Source: JACRAV01 sp964571235
Lineage (GTDB): Bacteria; Zixibacteria; MSB-5A5; GN15; FEB-12
DNA length: 64,000 nucleotides
Reading direction: 5' to 3'
NCBI GenBank assembly: GCA_964571235.1
Contig: CAZNAI010000003.1
Span: 620,001 to 684,000, forward strand
Positions within the stretch are counted from its first letter, which is position 1. Every line of letters begins with the position of its first letter. The notes beneath the pieces are model-generated. The model was not told where the DNA came from. It saw only the letters and a list, made by a program, of their open reading frames with translations, and searched no databases. Position numbers and translations under genes: made by a program. Shown in pieces: positions 18,945 to 27,456 of the stretch.

Positions 18945-18973
18945 TTGTGGCAATCGCCCCGCGCATGTATCTT
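18945..18973 (+). promoter_or_regulatory. Promoter for tadA with very short leader
   Basis: TTGTGG (18945-18950), 17-nt spacer, TATCTT (18968-18973), 7 nt, ATG at 18981. The -10 box and the 7-nt distance are identical to those of the sirtuin promoter. Confidence 0.6.
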
Positions 18974-18980
18974 CCCGCCC

Positions 18981-19457
18981 ATGGACCCCTCTCTCTATCC
19001 TGATTTCATGGCTGTCGCTCTGCGCGAGGCCCAGATCGCCTTTGAAAAAAACGAGGTCCCGGTCGGCGCGGTGGTGGTCCATGACAACCGGGTGATCGGG
19101 CGGGGGCATAATCTCACCGAGTCGCTCCACGACGCCACCGCTCACGCCGAGATGATCGCGCTGTCGGCGGCCTTTAATTCGCTTGGCGACTGGCGGCTGG
19201 AGGATTGCTTTTTGTTCTCGACGCTGGAGCCATGCATTATGTGCGCCTCGGCGTCGGTGCTGTCGCGGGTGAACACAATAGTTTATGGCGCACGTGATCC
19301 GAAATTCGGCGGATGCGGGTCGATTCTGACTATCCCGACTATTGAGAAACTGAATCACCGGTGCGAGATTGTCGGCGGCGTCTGCGAGCATGAAGTCGCC
19401 GAACTGATGAAGACATTCTTTCAGCAGGTGCGGAAGAATAAGAGCAGGGTGAACTAG
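18981..19457 (+). CDS. tadA: tRNA-specific adenosine deaminase
   Basis: Deaminates A34 to inosine in tRNA-Arg(ACG). It has the cytidine-deaminase-fold zinc site HAEMIAL with the catalytic Glu, and PCIMCASA with two Cys ligands; VPVGAVVV and YGARDPKFGGCGS are typical TadA motifs. The start is placed at ATG 18981 (MDPSLYPDFM), giving 158 aa, the family norm. The frame stays open upstream, but that part lies in a dispersed repeat and over the promoter. There is no ribosome site, as expected for a leaderless message. A membrane protein gene follows after 14 nt. Confidence 0.94.
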   Translation: MDPSLYPDFMAVALREAQIAFEKNEVPVGAVVVHDNRVIGRGHNLTESLHDATAHAEMIALSAAFNSLGDWRLEDCFLFSTLEPCIMCASASVLSRVNTIVYGARDPKFGGCGSILTIPTIEKLNHRCEIVGGVCEHEVAELMKTFFQQVRKNKSRVN

Positions 19458-19471
19458 AGAAGGCAGGTAGC

Positions 19472-19993
19472 ATGATTCCCGAGGGACGTAGTAACACTGA
19501 TTTCGACCTTTCTTCCATCGTCATCAAGCCGCTCTATTTCGGCCTGTTTATCAATATCCTGATTCCGACTGTGCTACTCCTTGTCTGCTACTACATCGAA
19601 ACTCACGGCTCACTTCATAATCAGCTCGGGCTTGAGGCCGGCACCTATTTCTATATCTTTGCCGGCGCGGCGGTAGTCGAGGCCGGCGTGGCGCTCTGGT
19701 ATCGTTTCAAACTTTTATCGCGGCCAATGGTTCGCGCGATTGGTTCTGCCGAGGCTGATATCAAAGAACAACTTTCCGCCCGTCTAAAACCGGTCTTTAT
19801 GATGGTCGCCGCGATCAGTTTCTGGGGAGTGCTCTTTTATGCTCTGACCGGGCGCTTTGAGAGCAGTCTGCTCTTTGTAGTATTCTCATTTATCGTCTTT
19901 CAGTTCATCCGCCCTCGCTACGGCTCTGTACAGAAGCTGATCGACAAACAGTTGGCCATGGCCGAGCGCGGGGAACTGTTAAGGCAGGCCTAA
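19472..19993 (+). CDS. Small integral membrane protein of unknown function
   Basis: 173 aa with four predicted membrane segments at about residues 22-42, 57-78, 106-125 and 129-147, in two hairpins separated by a soluble stretch (RPMVRAIGSAEADIKEQ). The C-terminal 25 residues are charged and probably cytoplasmic. I do not recognise a family. It follows tadA by 14 nt and has its own ribosome site (GAAGGCAGG), so it is probably co-transcribed with it. Confidence 0.75.
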   Translation: MIPEGRSNTDFDLSSIVIKPLYFGLFINILIPTVLLLVCYYIETHGSLHNQLGLEAGTYFYIFAGAAVVEAGVALWYRFKLLSRPMVRAIGSAEADIKEQLSARLKPVFMMVAAISFWGVLFYALTGRFESSLLFVVFSFIVFQFIRPRYGSVQKLIDKQLAMAERGELLRQA

Positions 19994-20010
19994 TACAATC
20001 TTCTTCTTCG

Positions 20011-20233
20011 TAGGGCAGGAGCCCTGCGCTCCTGCCACCTTATAGTTCTTTTCTTCGTAGGGCAGGCTCGTCTTCGAGCCTGCACTGCTTGGCAGTCCGC
20101 TGAGTTTTCAAAAACTTTGCTTCTTCTGGCCCTTGGTAACCCAACTCTTAGGTTGGGCTCTTCAAGATCGCGGGTTCAAAAACGAACCCGCTCTACACGG
20201 ACATTCGACTTCACCCTGAGCTTGTCGAAGGGT
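20011..20233. repeat. Array of four different palindromic repeats in the gap before tRNA-Ser
   Basis: The 332-bp gap 19994-20325 has no gene. It contains hairpins GGCAGGAGC/GCTCCTGCC (20014-20036) and GCAGGCTCG/CGAGCCTGC (20062-20083), both preceded by CTTCGTAG, then CCCAAC/GTTGGG (20140-20157) with GCGGGTTC/GAACCCGC (20170-20191), the composite also seen at 18876. A CACCCTGAGCTTGTCGAAGGG element follows around 20213-20233. Confidence 0.8.
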
Positions 20234-20257
20234 CCCAACCCGGCCGCTATCTTTTCC

Positions 20258-20285
20258 TTTACACCCGCCCGAAAATCCGTACATT
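20258..20285 (+). promoter_or_regulatory. Promoter for tRNA-Ser
   Basis: TTTACA (20258-20263), 16-nt spacer, TACATT (20280-20285), about 40 nt before the mature 5' end of the tRNA. Confidence 0.5.
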
Positions 20286-20325
20286 TGGCCCTTCCGGGGC
20301 AATCCCGGATAAGACGCTTGAGATC

Positions 20326-20414
20326 GGAGAGGTGGCTGAGTGGTCGAAAGCGGCGGTCTCGAAAACCGTTATACCCTTTGGGTATCTAGGGTTCGAATCC
20401 CTACCTCTCCGCCA
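20326..20414 (+). tRNA. tRNA-Ser, anticodon CGA
   Basis: An 89-nt class II tRNA. Acceptor GGAGAGG pairs with CCTCTCC, with discriminator G and an encoded CCA (20412-20414). The anticodon loop is CTCGAAA on stem GCGGT/ACCGT, giving anticodon CGA (reads UCG). A long variable arm (TATACCC/GGGTATC) and a T-arm with GGTTCGAATCC mark it as serine. A short hairpin GAGCCA/TGGCTC (20416-20430) follows immediately. Confidence 0.96.
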
Positions 20415-20580
20415 TGAGCCATGCTGGCTCAACCTTGGGCCTTCGGCGCCAGACTGTGTCTGGACTTTGGGCCTTCGGCGTTTCGCATCAATAACTGTTT
20501 TGAGTATACTCTTCGATCATACCCCTCTTTCAATATTGGATTGAACCTTCTAACTTTGGGCGACATAGCGACCGACCAAA

Positions 20581-22605
20581 ATGCCGAAACCAAAGACAAC
20601 CGCCCACACTCTCTACTTCGCCTACTACATCACGATCTCGTTACTTATCCTTGGCTCCTTTCTCGACGGATCTCGGACATGGGGGATCAACACCTTCGCC
20701 TATTTGCCGCTTCCGCTCACATTGTCGGTCCTGGTTCTCCTCACCATAGCGCCCGCACTGATTGCCAAGCTGAAGTGGCTGGAAGTTGACCAAGGCAAGG
20801 AATCAGGAGAAACACAACCGAGGGCGGTGTACGTCGTAGCCGGAGCTATTCTGGCAATGCTCATCTCCGGGTGTGTCTTTTATCTCCTCAGGGCGAAAAC
20901 CCATTTCTTGGGCGACGGCTATTCACTGCTTGCCAATCTCGGGAAATGGATACCGTACCAAAAGTCAACCGAACTCGGCACGGATATCGCAGTCCAGTGG
21001 GTGGCGCGTTGGGTTGATGTCACAAGTTACGAACTTGCCGCGCGAACTTATCAATTCATCGCGATAGGATCTGGGATGATCTTAGTTGCGGCGACGGTCT
21101 TCTTCGGGCGCATCTTTTTCAACAGGCGACAAGACAAGCTGTTGTTTGCGCTGTTGGCAGTTTCGGGGGGACAGATGCTCTTGTTCTTCGGGTATGTCGA
21201 AAACTATGCGCTCCTATCACTCTTTTCGGCATTGTTAGTATTGGTCGGTATCGGAGTCGCGCGCGGCAAATTCCGACGCTTGACAATCTTGCTTCCGCTC
21301 GCACTGGCACTGTTTTTCCACCTCCTGGCGCTGGTTCTTGTTCCCGCCACGGTCTACTTGTTGATGCGAAACTCGAAATTTGGACTGTGGTTCGGGAAGC
21401 GTTCATTGACGGCGAAATGGGGCCTGGTGGCTGGAACTGCCGTAGTTGCCATGGTCGCCTTGTTGCTGTCAGGAGACCAAGCGCTCTTTTTCCAACTCAC
21501 GGTCGTGCCGCTTGCCGCAGGCAAATTCACTGTGCGAGGATACACACTCCTTTCCCCAAGCCACATCCTGGACTTTGCCAATCTGATCTTCCTGCTTTGC
21601 CCCGGCATTTTGGTTTGTCTCGTGGCAATCAAACGCCGCACGCTCAAGTCACTCTTCGCCCAGCCAGAGTACGCGTTTCTCGGTATCGTGACACTTTCTA
21701 CGCTGTGCGCCTCATTCCTGCTCGATCCGAAACTCGGCATGGCTCGCGACTGGGACTTGCTTTCACTTGCGGGATTTCCACTGTCGGTTCTCACGGCATT
21801 CGTGCTTCTTGATCGCAACGACCGGATTGGAAACAGCGGTATTGTCCTCGCCAGTTTGCTGGGTCTGGCTGTGTTGTTCAGTCGAGCCGCCGTACAGTTC
21901 CTGCCTGTTAGCGGGGCAGAATACGCCGAGGATGTCATGAAGCTCGACCTTGCGCGTAGCCGGAATGCCTTCACCAGTCTGATTGATTACCACGGCTCCG
22001 TGGGCAATCGATCGAAATCAGCCGAGATCAAGAACTACTGGCAAGGCGTGTATCCCGAAGTCGGCGCGCTTCGCCAGGTGACATCCATGTTTGCCAGCGG
22101 GCAGTTGCCGCAGGGTAAACAAATGCTGGATGCGGTTATTGCTCGTTCGCCCGAATATGCCGAAGCCTGGGCCGGTCTTTGTATTTATTACTACCGCACA
22201 CGTCAATACGATAGTGCGCTTTTCGCTGGAGGGATCGCCAGCGGCCTCAATCCGAACAACCCGACAGTGTTGTTCAATATGGGTCTTGCGCAGTACTCGC
22301 TTGGCAACTCCGGCGACGCCGAGCGACTTTGGTTGAAATCACTAAAGATCGACTCGAGCTTTGCGGCTCTGTCGCTGGCCCACCTATATCGTGACAGGGG
22401 CGACTCAACGCAATACGCGACTTTCCTTTTCTCTGCGGCCTCGCGATCCACCGCTCGCCCCGATGAACTGAAAGAGGCAATTCAACTTGCGATAAATCGC
22501 CGTCAATTCGACCTCGGCTCTCGGTTTGTACAGAAATACCAAGTGATTGGGGCCGACAGCGTTTGGCTAGACAGTTTGCTCTCCCAATTTCCGAATCTGA
22601 AGTAG
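20581..22605 (+). CDS. Polytopic membrane protein with C-terminal TPR domain
   Basis: 674 aa. Residues about 15-450 contain roughly a dozen hydrophobic segments, with charged extramembrane loops (for example KTHFLGDGYSLLANLG), a layout like the multi-spanning GT-C or O-antigen-ligase-like proteins, although I see no decisive catalytic motif. Residues about 490-670 are soluble TPR-like repeats (AEAWAGLCIYYYRTRQYDSAL, then PTVLFNMGLAQYSLGNSGDAERLW). An envelope glycan or protein-modification role is possible but unproven. It stands alone, 166 nt after the tRNA gene, with no obvious promoter. Confidence 0.75.
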   Translation: MPKPKTTAHTLYFAYYITISLLILGSFLDGSRTWGINTFAYLPLPLTLSVLVLLTIAPALIAKLKWLEVDQGKESGETQPRAVYVVAGAILAMLISGCVFYLLRAKTHFLGDGYSLLANLGKWIPYQKSTELGTDIAVQWVARWVDVTSYELAARTYQFIAIGSGMILVAATVFFGRIFFNRRQDKLLFALLAVSGGQMLLFFGYVENYALLSLFSALLVLVGIGVARGKFRRLTILLPLALALFFHLLALVLVPATVYLLMRNSKFGLWFGKRSLTAKWGLVAGTAVVAMVALLLSGDQALFFQLTVVPLAAGKFTVRGYTLLSPSHILDFANLIFLLCPGILVCLVAIKRRTLKSLFAQPEYAFLGIVTLSTLCASFLLDPKLGMARDWDLLSLAGFPLSVLTAFVLLDRNDRIGNSGIVLASLLGLAVLFSRAAVQFLPVSGAEYAEDVMKLDLARSRNAFTSLIDYHGSVGNRSKSAEIKNYWQGVYPEVGALRQVTSMFASGQLPQGKQMLDAVIARSPEYAEAWAGLCIYYYRTRQYDSALFAGGIASGLNPNNPTVLFNMGLAQYSLGNSGDAERLWLKSLKIDSSFAALSLAHLYRDRGDSTQYATFLFSAASRSTARPDELKEAIQLAINRRQFDLGSRFVQKYQVIGADSVWLDSLLSQFPNLK

Positions 22606-22641
22606 GCTAAAGTTGACGAAGCACAAAACCTCCACTTGTGA

Positions 22642-22670
22642 TTGACAGTTCCACACTCAATTAATATTGT
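22642..22670 (+). promoter_or_regulatory. Promoter upstream of the YdeI-type/DUF1801 gene
   Basis: TTGACA (22642-22647), 17-nt spacer, TATTGT (22665-22670), about 72 nt of leader before the ATG at 22749. Confidence 0.55.
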
Positions 22671-22748
22671 CACCAACAGAGTTTCTATGTGTTAGCAAGT
22701 ACAACCGGGGACCTTTACGCCAAATAGAACATTTGACCAGGTGATCCT

Positions 22749-23444
22749 ATGACCAAACAACAAGACATTGCCGAAGGAATCTTGCACGAAGTACCGGCCG
22801 ATTTGCGAAGAGTCCTGTCGTCCGATTCGGACCTTCTCGCCAGGTGGAACAATCTCACCCCGATTCAACGCAACGAGTGGATATGCTGGATTACTATCGT
22901 CAAGAAACAGGAAACCAGAGTTGACCACATCGACCGAATGATCGTTGAAATCAATGAAGGCAAGCGCCAGCCCTGTTGTTGGCCGGGGTGCCCTCACCGC
23001 CGACCGAAAGCGGCGAAGTACTTCGGGAAACAAAGAGAAAGTGCATCTTCGCTCAACTCGGAGATTGAATCATACAATAGCAAGCTTGCCGGAGCTGACA
23101 AAGAAATCTGCGTGAAATTGGCCCAGACTGTTAGTCAGCATCTGCCTAAAGCCGAAAGCAAAGTCTGGCACCGGCATCCGGTTTGGTTTTCAGGCGGCAA
23201 TCCAATCGTTGGCTACAGCAAGCAGAAGCGCGGTATACGCCTGATGTTCTGGAGCGGCGCCAGCTTTGATGAAGAGAAATTGGAGCCCGGCACCGGGAAG
23301 TTCAAAGATGCATCGATATTCTACGACGATTCGGCCGATGTGAACATCACAGAATTGAAACGTTGGCTTAAGAAGGCCGAGAAGATCCAATGGGATTACA
23401 AGAATATCGTTAAACGAAAAGGCAAGTTGGTGCGACTGAAGTGA
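22749..23444 (+). CDS. YdeI/OmpD-associated-type domain fused to a DUF1801-like domain
   Basis: 231 aa, cytoplasmic. Residues about 10-75 (DLRRVLSSDSDLLARW, QRNEWICWI, KKQETRVDHIDRMIVEINEGKR) match the bacteriocin-protection YdeI/OmdA helical domain. Residues about 125-225 (ESKVWHRHPVWFSGGNPIVG, KRGIRLMFWSGA, ELKRWLKKA) look like a DUF1801/YdhG-like domain. A CCWPGC segment lies between them. Function is unknown; these domains are usually separate small proteins, sometimes linked to stress. It has its own promoter and an AGGTGA ribosome site. It begins an AT-richer stretch that may have been acquired by transfer. Confidence 0.7.
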   Translation: MTKQQDIAEGILHEVPADLRRVLSSDSDLLARWNNLTPIQRNEWICWITIVKKQETRVDHIDRMIVEINEGKRQPCCWPGCPHRRPKAAKYFGKQRESASSLNSEIESYNSKLAGADKEICVKLAQTVSQHLPKAESKVWHRHPVWFSGGNPIVGYSKQKRGIRLMFWSGASFDEEKLEPGTGKFKDASIFYDDSADVNITELKRWLKKAEKIQWDYKNIVKRKGKLVRLK

Positions 23445-23903
23445 GATTGGCCAGTACATGACTGAACTCATGTTGTCTGTAAACCCGACCATAAATAGTG
23501 GGCGGCAGAGCCCACGAACGATAATTGCTAACATCCACCCCCTAATTTGACTGGTTCTGACGCGTCCATCGAGGCCCGCAACTCACAATACTGCAACGGG
23601 TTGTTAGGCTTTCCTTCGGTGGTAGACGCCCGGACACAAATAGTCTCCGAGGAAACCACTGAAGTGACTTGACTTTTTGGATTAATGCGCTTTATTTTAT
23701 GTACCATCGAGTCCACGAGTGTCTGTCTTGAATTCTGTAAATACAGACACGGTGGTTATTATTGGATGTTAGTCTGCCGATAAATAGAGATAACGGGCGT
23801 GACGGTTGCAATTTGCTGTTGCGTGTCACTTTGTTGTTTGAGATATTAGACGACCAATGTAGGCAGTTGGCGTATTTGGGAGTATGGGGAGGAGAATTGG
23901 TTT
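23445..23903. other. Intergenic region without a supported gene
   Basis: 459 bp, AT-richer than its surroundings. A 59-codon reading frame on the minus strand (about 23528-23707) has no ribosome site and no recognisable features, so I do not call it. An 8-bp inverted repeat GTGTCTGT/ACAGACAC (23719-23750, 16-nt loop) has no T-tract and is not a typical terminator. Confidence 0.6.
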
Positions 23904-24506
23904 ATGAAACATCACCATAGAACACTATTGGGTGATTTCCAAATCAGAACTGACCACATGGCGTTAGTGATTTTCTTATGTTTCTTGTTGTTACCGTTAC
24001 ACTCGAGGGCCGAGGAACATGTAAAGTCACTGCCAAAGGCGCAGTACGATCTGTACTTCTTCTATCAAGATTTTGTTGAAGCCTACAACTCTTTAGGTCA
24101 TCGGGACGCTGACTCAACGGCCTTCCGACGAATGCTTGATCGATGGAGGCCCGTGCTCGGATCGATACATAGCGCCGACAGTGCCGGAGACAAGTGCGAG
24201 TTAGATATTGCTATTAGAATAGATACCATCGCCGAACCGCATGCCAGGTATGTATTGGATTCTTTGGTTGGAACCAACCAATTAGCTATGAGCGATCTGT
24301 GCTACAATGGTTCAACAGTAACGGCATCGGCATGTGTCCTCAGGTTGCCCGAACTTGCCCGCCTTGATTTTGTTACATCGATTCGAAGCTATTCTGGTGG
24401 AGTAGCTTCCGGGAGAGTATCGGCGCGTGAACGCTCGTCCAAAGTGTCGGATTCTACTCTCAGTTCGATCCCTTTCGAGGCACTTGATTCAAAAAAAAAG
24501 CCTTAG
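23904..24506 (+). CDS. N-terminal part (signal peptide and prodomain) of a secreted S8 protease, ending at a -1 frameshift site
   Basis: 200 aa as an independent frame. The ribosome site GGAGGAG lies 9 nt before the ATG. A signal peptide is visible (about residues 19-36, MALVIFLCFLLLPLHSRA); ATG 23958 is a second possible start. The rest has no catalytic motif but contains LRLPELARLDFVTSIRSY, the pattern typical of the end of a subtilase propeptide. The frame stops at TAG 24504-24506, two codons after a run of nine A. In the -1 frame the coding sequence continues directly into a complete S8 catalytic domain. I therefore read it as the front half of one protease gene, expressed by frameshifting or broken by an indel. 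Confidence 0.75.
   Translation: MKHHHRTLLGDFQIRTDHMALVIFLCFLLLPLHSRAEEHVKSLPKAQYDLYFFYQDFVEAYNSLGHRDADSTAFRRMLDRWRPVLGSIHSADSAGDKCELDIAIRIDTIAEPHARYVLDSLVGTNQLAMSDLCYNGSTVTASACVLRLPELARLDFVTSIRSYSGGVASGRVSARERSSKVSDSTLSSIPFEALDSKKKP
24477..24500 (+). promoter_or_regulatory. Putative programmed -1 frameshift signal
   Basis: The zero frame reads TCA AAA AAA AAG, so A AAA AAG (24494-24500) is a canonical -1 slippery heptamer, the same as in E. coli dnaX. GAGG at 24477-24480, 13 nt upstream, could act as the internal Shine-Dalgarno stimulator. A9 is also long enough for transcriptional slippage. I see no strong stem-loop directly downstream. Confidence 0.55.
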
Positions 24507-26263
24507 ACGAGATTCCTCAGCACAATATATATAGGTCAACTTTCGATAAGCGGGCGCTTAGTCCAAAGTCGCCAAGTGGACATGGCGTCATTGTCGCTGT
24601 GATTGACACGGACATTGATCCCACGCACCCGGAGTTTCTGGGTGACGACGATTGTACTCGGGTTGTGGTATTCAAAGATTTTGCGAGCGGCTCTCCTCGC
24701 GCATGGTCTTCTGCGGACATTGACTCTATCCGTACAGGGAACGGCAAGAATACTCTCCGAGCGCGGGCACTGTTGGGTGATCAGCATCAGCACGGAACGA
24801 GAGTCGCCTCGGTAATTGCTGGTAGACACTATGGTGTTGCGCCTGGTGCACAACTCATTCTTTTACAGATTCCTACCGAGAGCAACGTCAAGCCGATGAA
24901 CGAAGCCCTCAGGTTTCTGCAGGATACTGTGGCACAACTGGACAAGCCGTACATTATCAACATTTCTCTTGCATCAGATGATGGACCAAGGGATGGTACC
25001 ACAGATGATATTGAACGGATACTGGGAGAAATGCTCACCGGAATCACCGAAAGTCAACTGAAGGCAATCGTGGTGTCGGCAGGAAATGACCACTACGATA
25101 GGTCATTCACGGACTCCGCTCGCAACTATCCCAGCGTATTTAGCAAGGCAAGGCTGGCAGAACTTGAAAACACGAGATCACATGTTCGGGGCGTCGGAAC
25201 CAAGACGTTGCAACTTGAACTCCATACGGATCCAATTTACCACGACATGGTGAACATCAGTATTTGGTACCCGGCGGGAGATCTGTACGATGTAAAAGTG
25301 ACCACACCCAGAGGATTTTCATACGGTCCTGTCTTGGCGGGACATTATCTCAAGGACAGTTCTGGGGAGCGATGTTCCTATGCGGATGGCGGGGTGGGTA
25401 TTACGAATTATCAGTCACCAACGACACCGGGTAACATCAAAATTACACTTAGGGACTACCACAGCAATCGTCATCTTTTGTCCAGTAGCGATGGGCCTTG
25501 GAAGGTTGAGTTGATTCGGAGATCGGCTGTTGGCAATGGTAGCTGGGACGCCTACATATGGGGTCAGAGCCCAACGGGTTTAGTGAAAGCGTTCGACACT
25601 GATTCTCTGGGAACAGAACACAATCTCTATAAGATAAATCCCTGGGCTAACAATGAACAAGTGTTGACTGTCGGCTCAATAAACGACGGGACGGACGTAT
25701 TTAGGGCAGAGGAGTTCAAAATCCATAAGAAATTCTACTCCAATTTGCAACAGCCGAATGAGCCCTCCCATTTCTCGAGCCTCGGTCCCTCTCGGGCTGG
25801 GACTAAGAAACCCGATATTTATGCGTGCGGGTTGCTTGTGCAGGTCCCGACGTTTGCGACTCTGGATAAGGTGAGCGACGATATCGAATATGCACGTAGC
25901 CCCGATCTTGAGTCAGGTACGAGTTTCTCATCGGCGGTGGTTTCGGGATTGTTGGCTTTGGTTTTGGAGTATGATTCGCTCAATATTCTTAAACCACGAG
26001 ATATCCGAGAGATGATAGTAGATAGTTCAATCCATCAAGATCTCATCGGCATTGACAGCAAGAGTGGTACTGTAATCCGTGATCCGAAGGTAGTTAGTAG
26101 CCAGTTTTCAGGACTACACAAAGACACGATCCGGTACATTTCTCCTTCCGATACCCGCAAGTTTTTACAGAAAGCCCAGTTGTTCATTCAAGGCAAGCTT
26201 CCAAAGAAAGACACAGCATCGCGGACTATCGAAGGTAAGAACGCCAATGACATGAAACGGTGA
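24488..26263 (+). CDS. S8 subtilisin-like serine protease, catalytic part (-1 frame)
   Basis: Catalytic triad: Asp in VAVIDTDIDPTHPEF, His in HQHGTRVASV, Ser in SGTSFSSAVVSG, with the supporting VVSAGND. The frame is open from 24488 (TGA at 24485). The only candidate start, a GTG at 24599, lies inside the strand that carries the catalytic Asp, so initiation there would give an incomplete fold. Joined at 24500 to the upstream frame, the product would be about 786 aa: signal peptide, prodomain, then catalytic domain with an inserted beta-rich region (about 25200-25600). An extracytoplasmic protease is expected. The frameshift is either programmed, a true inactivation, or a homopolymer sequence error. 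Confidence 0.8.
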   Translation, partial: FKKKALDEIPQHNIYRSTFDKRALSPKSPSGHGVIVAVIDTDIDPTHPEFLGDDDCTRVVVFKDFASGSPRAWSSADIDSIRTGNGKNTLRARALLGDQHQHGTRVASVIAGRHYGVAPGAQLILLQIPTESNVKPMNEALRFLQDTVAQLDKPYIINISLASDDGPRDGTTDDIERILGEMLTGITESQLKAIVVSAGNDHYDRSFTDSARNYPSVFSKARLAELENTRSHVRGVGTKTLQLELHTDPIYHDMVNISIWYPAGDLYDVKVTTPRGFSYGPVLAGHYLKDSSGERCSYADGGVGITNYQSPTTPGNIKITLRDYHSNRHLLSSSDGPWKVELIRRSAVGNGSWDAYIWGQSPTGLVKAFDTDSLGTEHNLYKINPWANNEQVLTVGSINDGTDVFRAEEFKIHKKFYSNLQQPNEPSHFSSLGPSRAGTKKPDIYACGLLVQVPTFATLDKVSDDIEYARSPDLESGTSFSSAVVSGLLALVLEYDSLNILKPRDIREMIVDSSIHQDLIGIDSKSGTVIRDPKVVSSQFSGLHKDTIRYISPSDTRKFLQKAQLFIQGKLPKKDTASRTIEGKNANDMKR

Positions 26264-26353
26264 CATTCCTATTTTGCATGTGCGAAGTGGAGTTTTCGAT
26301 TATGTCGGCATATAGAAGGATACGAGCACATGAGGGTGCCGGAACTCAATTGA

Positions 26354-26722
26354 TCACACCGGTGCGTTGGCCGCCGGCAAAGCGCGTACGATATATTCGG
26401 CCTGTATCAAATTGATCATCAGTTCCTGCTCGGCGCTCACCTGCGGAAACTCGTACCCGGCGCTGAACATCCCGCGCGACGGTGTCTTGGTTTTCCAGCG
26501 GCAAATGGCTTTCAACTCAAGATGTCGCGCCCCCATCACCCGGTACGGCAGGACGATTTTTATGGTCATCGATTTGTTGATGTGAAACGGCCCCTCGCCG
26601 CTGAGCATCATGCCACCGGTGGAAAGGTCGACCAGAAACCCAAGTGTCACCCTCGTTTCCGGATCTTTCACCGCCAACGATTCGGGAGTGGTCACCCGCC
26701 GTGCTTTTCGTTTCTCTGCCAT
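26354..26722 (-). CDS. PilZ-domain protein
   Basis: Likely cyclic-di-GMP-binding effector. The start is taken as ATG 26722 (MAEKRKARR); a TTG at 26743 would add seven residues. It has the KARR motif, then DLSTGGMML matching the PilZ D/N-x-S-x-x-G signature, and a beta-rich remainder (LPYRVMGARHLELKAICRW). It is about 122 aa, a single-domain PilZ. The two arginines and the DxSxxG suggest it can bind the nucleotide. It stands alone; no diguanylate cyclase is nearby. Confidence 0.85.
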   Translation of the reverse strand: MAEKRKARRVTTPESLAVKDPETRVTLGFLVDLSTGGMMLSGEGPFHINKSMTIKIVLPYRVMGARHLELKAICRWKTKTPSRGMFSAGYEFPQVSAEQELMINLIQAEYIVRALPAANAPV

Positions 26723-26808
26723 ATCTTTGATCGGTCCAGTCAAAATTGTAGCCTATGATAATAGAAATCGGCAGAATACGGCCCGGACTTTAAGGCAAGT
26801 ATCGGGTA

Positions 26809-27456
26809 CTATCGCCTTAAGAATACATGAGTTGCGCGATCAGTTGAAACGCGCCTGATGGACCTAAATCCGAGCGTATGAAGATTGATACCGTCGAGTA
26901 GTCGCTCTCCCTCTCCCATTACCACATCGGAACAAGCCAGATGCATCTCATCAATCAGACCGGCCCTGAGATACTGCCGTACAGTCGCCACCCCTCCGCC
27001 GATGCGTATATCTTTCTCGCCGGCGGCTTGACGGGCCTGCATGAGTGCCGATTCGATCCCATCAGTGACGAAATTGAATGTTGTGCCGCCTTCCTGTTCA
27101 ATCGACGGACGCGGAAAATGAGTGAGCACATAAACCGGACAATGATACGGCGGATTTGCCCCCCACCATCCCTTCCAGGAATCGTCCGGCCATTCGCCGC
27201 GAATCGGGCCGAACATGTTTCGCCCGAGTATCCAGGCCCCGACATTCGCCATGGCATTTTTGGCGATCTCATTATCCGTGTCCTCAGACCCGCCTTCCTG
27301 GCCGGTCATTTGATGGAAGAACCTGGTATGGAAAACCCACCCAAACATCTCGCCGCCACGAACTCCGAGGGGGTTGTTGAGGTCCTGATTTGGCCCGGCT
27401 CCGAAGCCGTCAAGCGACACCGAAAATGCCGATACTCGAACGATTCCCACTTTCAC
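26809..27456 (-). CDS. Dihydrofolate reductase family protein (RibD C-terminal type)
   Basis: NADPH-dependent reductase fold of unknown substrate. The family pattern is seen in VRVSAFSVSLDGFGAGPNQ at the N-terminus, then GAWILGRNMFGP, the PVYVLTHFPRP strand, and IRIGGGVATVRQYLRAGLIDEMHL. It is 215 aa. The GTG start at 27456 directly abuts the stop of the DMT transporter gene, with AGGGTAGG as ribosome site inside that gene, so the two are translationally coupled. Proteins of this group are often annotated as resistance or riboflavin-related, but no riboflavin genes are near. Confidence 0.9.
   Translation of the reverse strand: MKVGIVRVSAFSVSLDGFGAGPNQDLNNPLGVRGGEMFGWVFHTRFFHQMTGQEGGSEDTDNEIAKNAMANVGAWILGRNMFGPIRGEWPDDSWKGWWGANPPYHCPVYVLTHFPRPSIEQEGGTTFNFVTDGIESALMQARQAAGEKDIRIGGGVATVRQYLRAGLIDEMHLACSDVVMGEGERLLDGINLHTLGFRSIRRVSTDRATHVFLRR

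Noticed and set aside
18829..19095. 88-codon plus-strand frame before tadA
   Set aside because: It consists of repeat sequence and an out-of-frame reading of tadA.
20416..20430. Terminator after tRNA-Ser
   Set aside because: The hairpin GAGCCA/TGGCTC has no T-tract; termination there is not supported.
23526..23610. Integron attC-like site (GTTAGGC and GTTAGC ends)
   Set aside because: The inner arms do not pair as an attC stem and one end lacks the GTTRRRY pattern; no integrase is nearby.
23528..23716. 62-codon minus-strand frame ending in GGGC
   Set aside because: No ribosome site, no hydrophobic or leader-like features and no partner genes; not supportable as a peptide gene.
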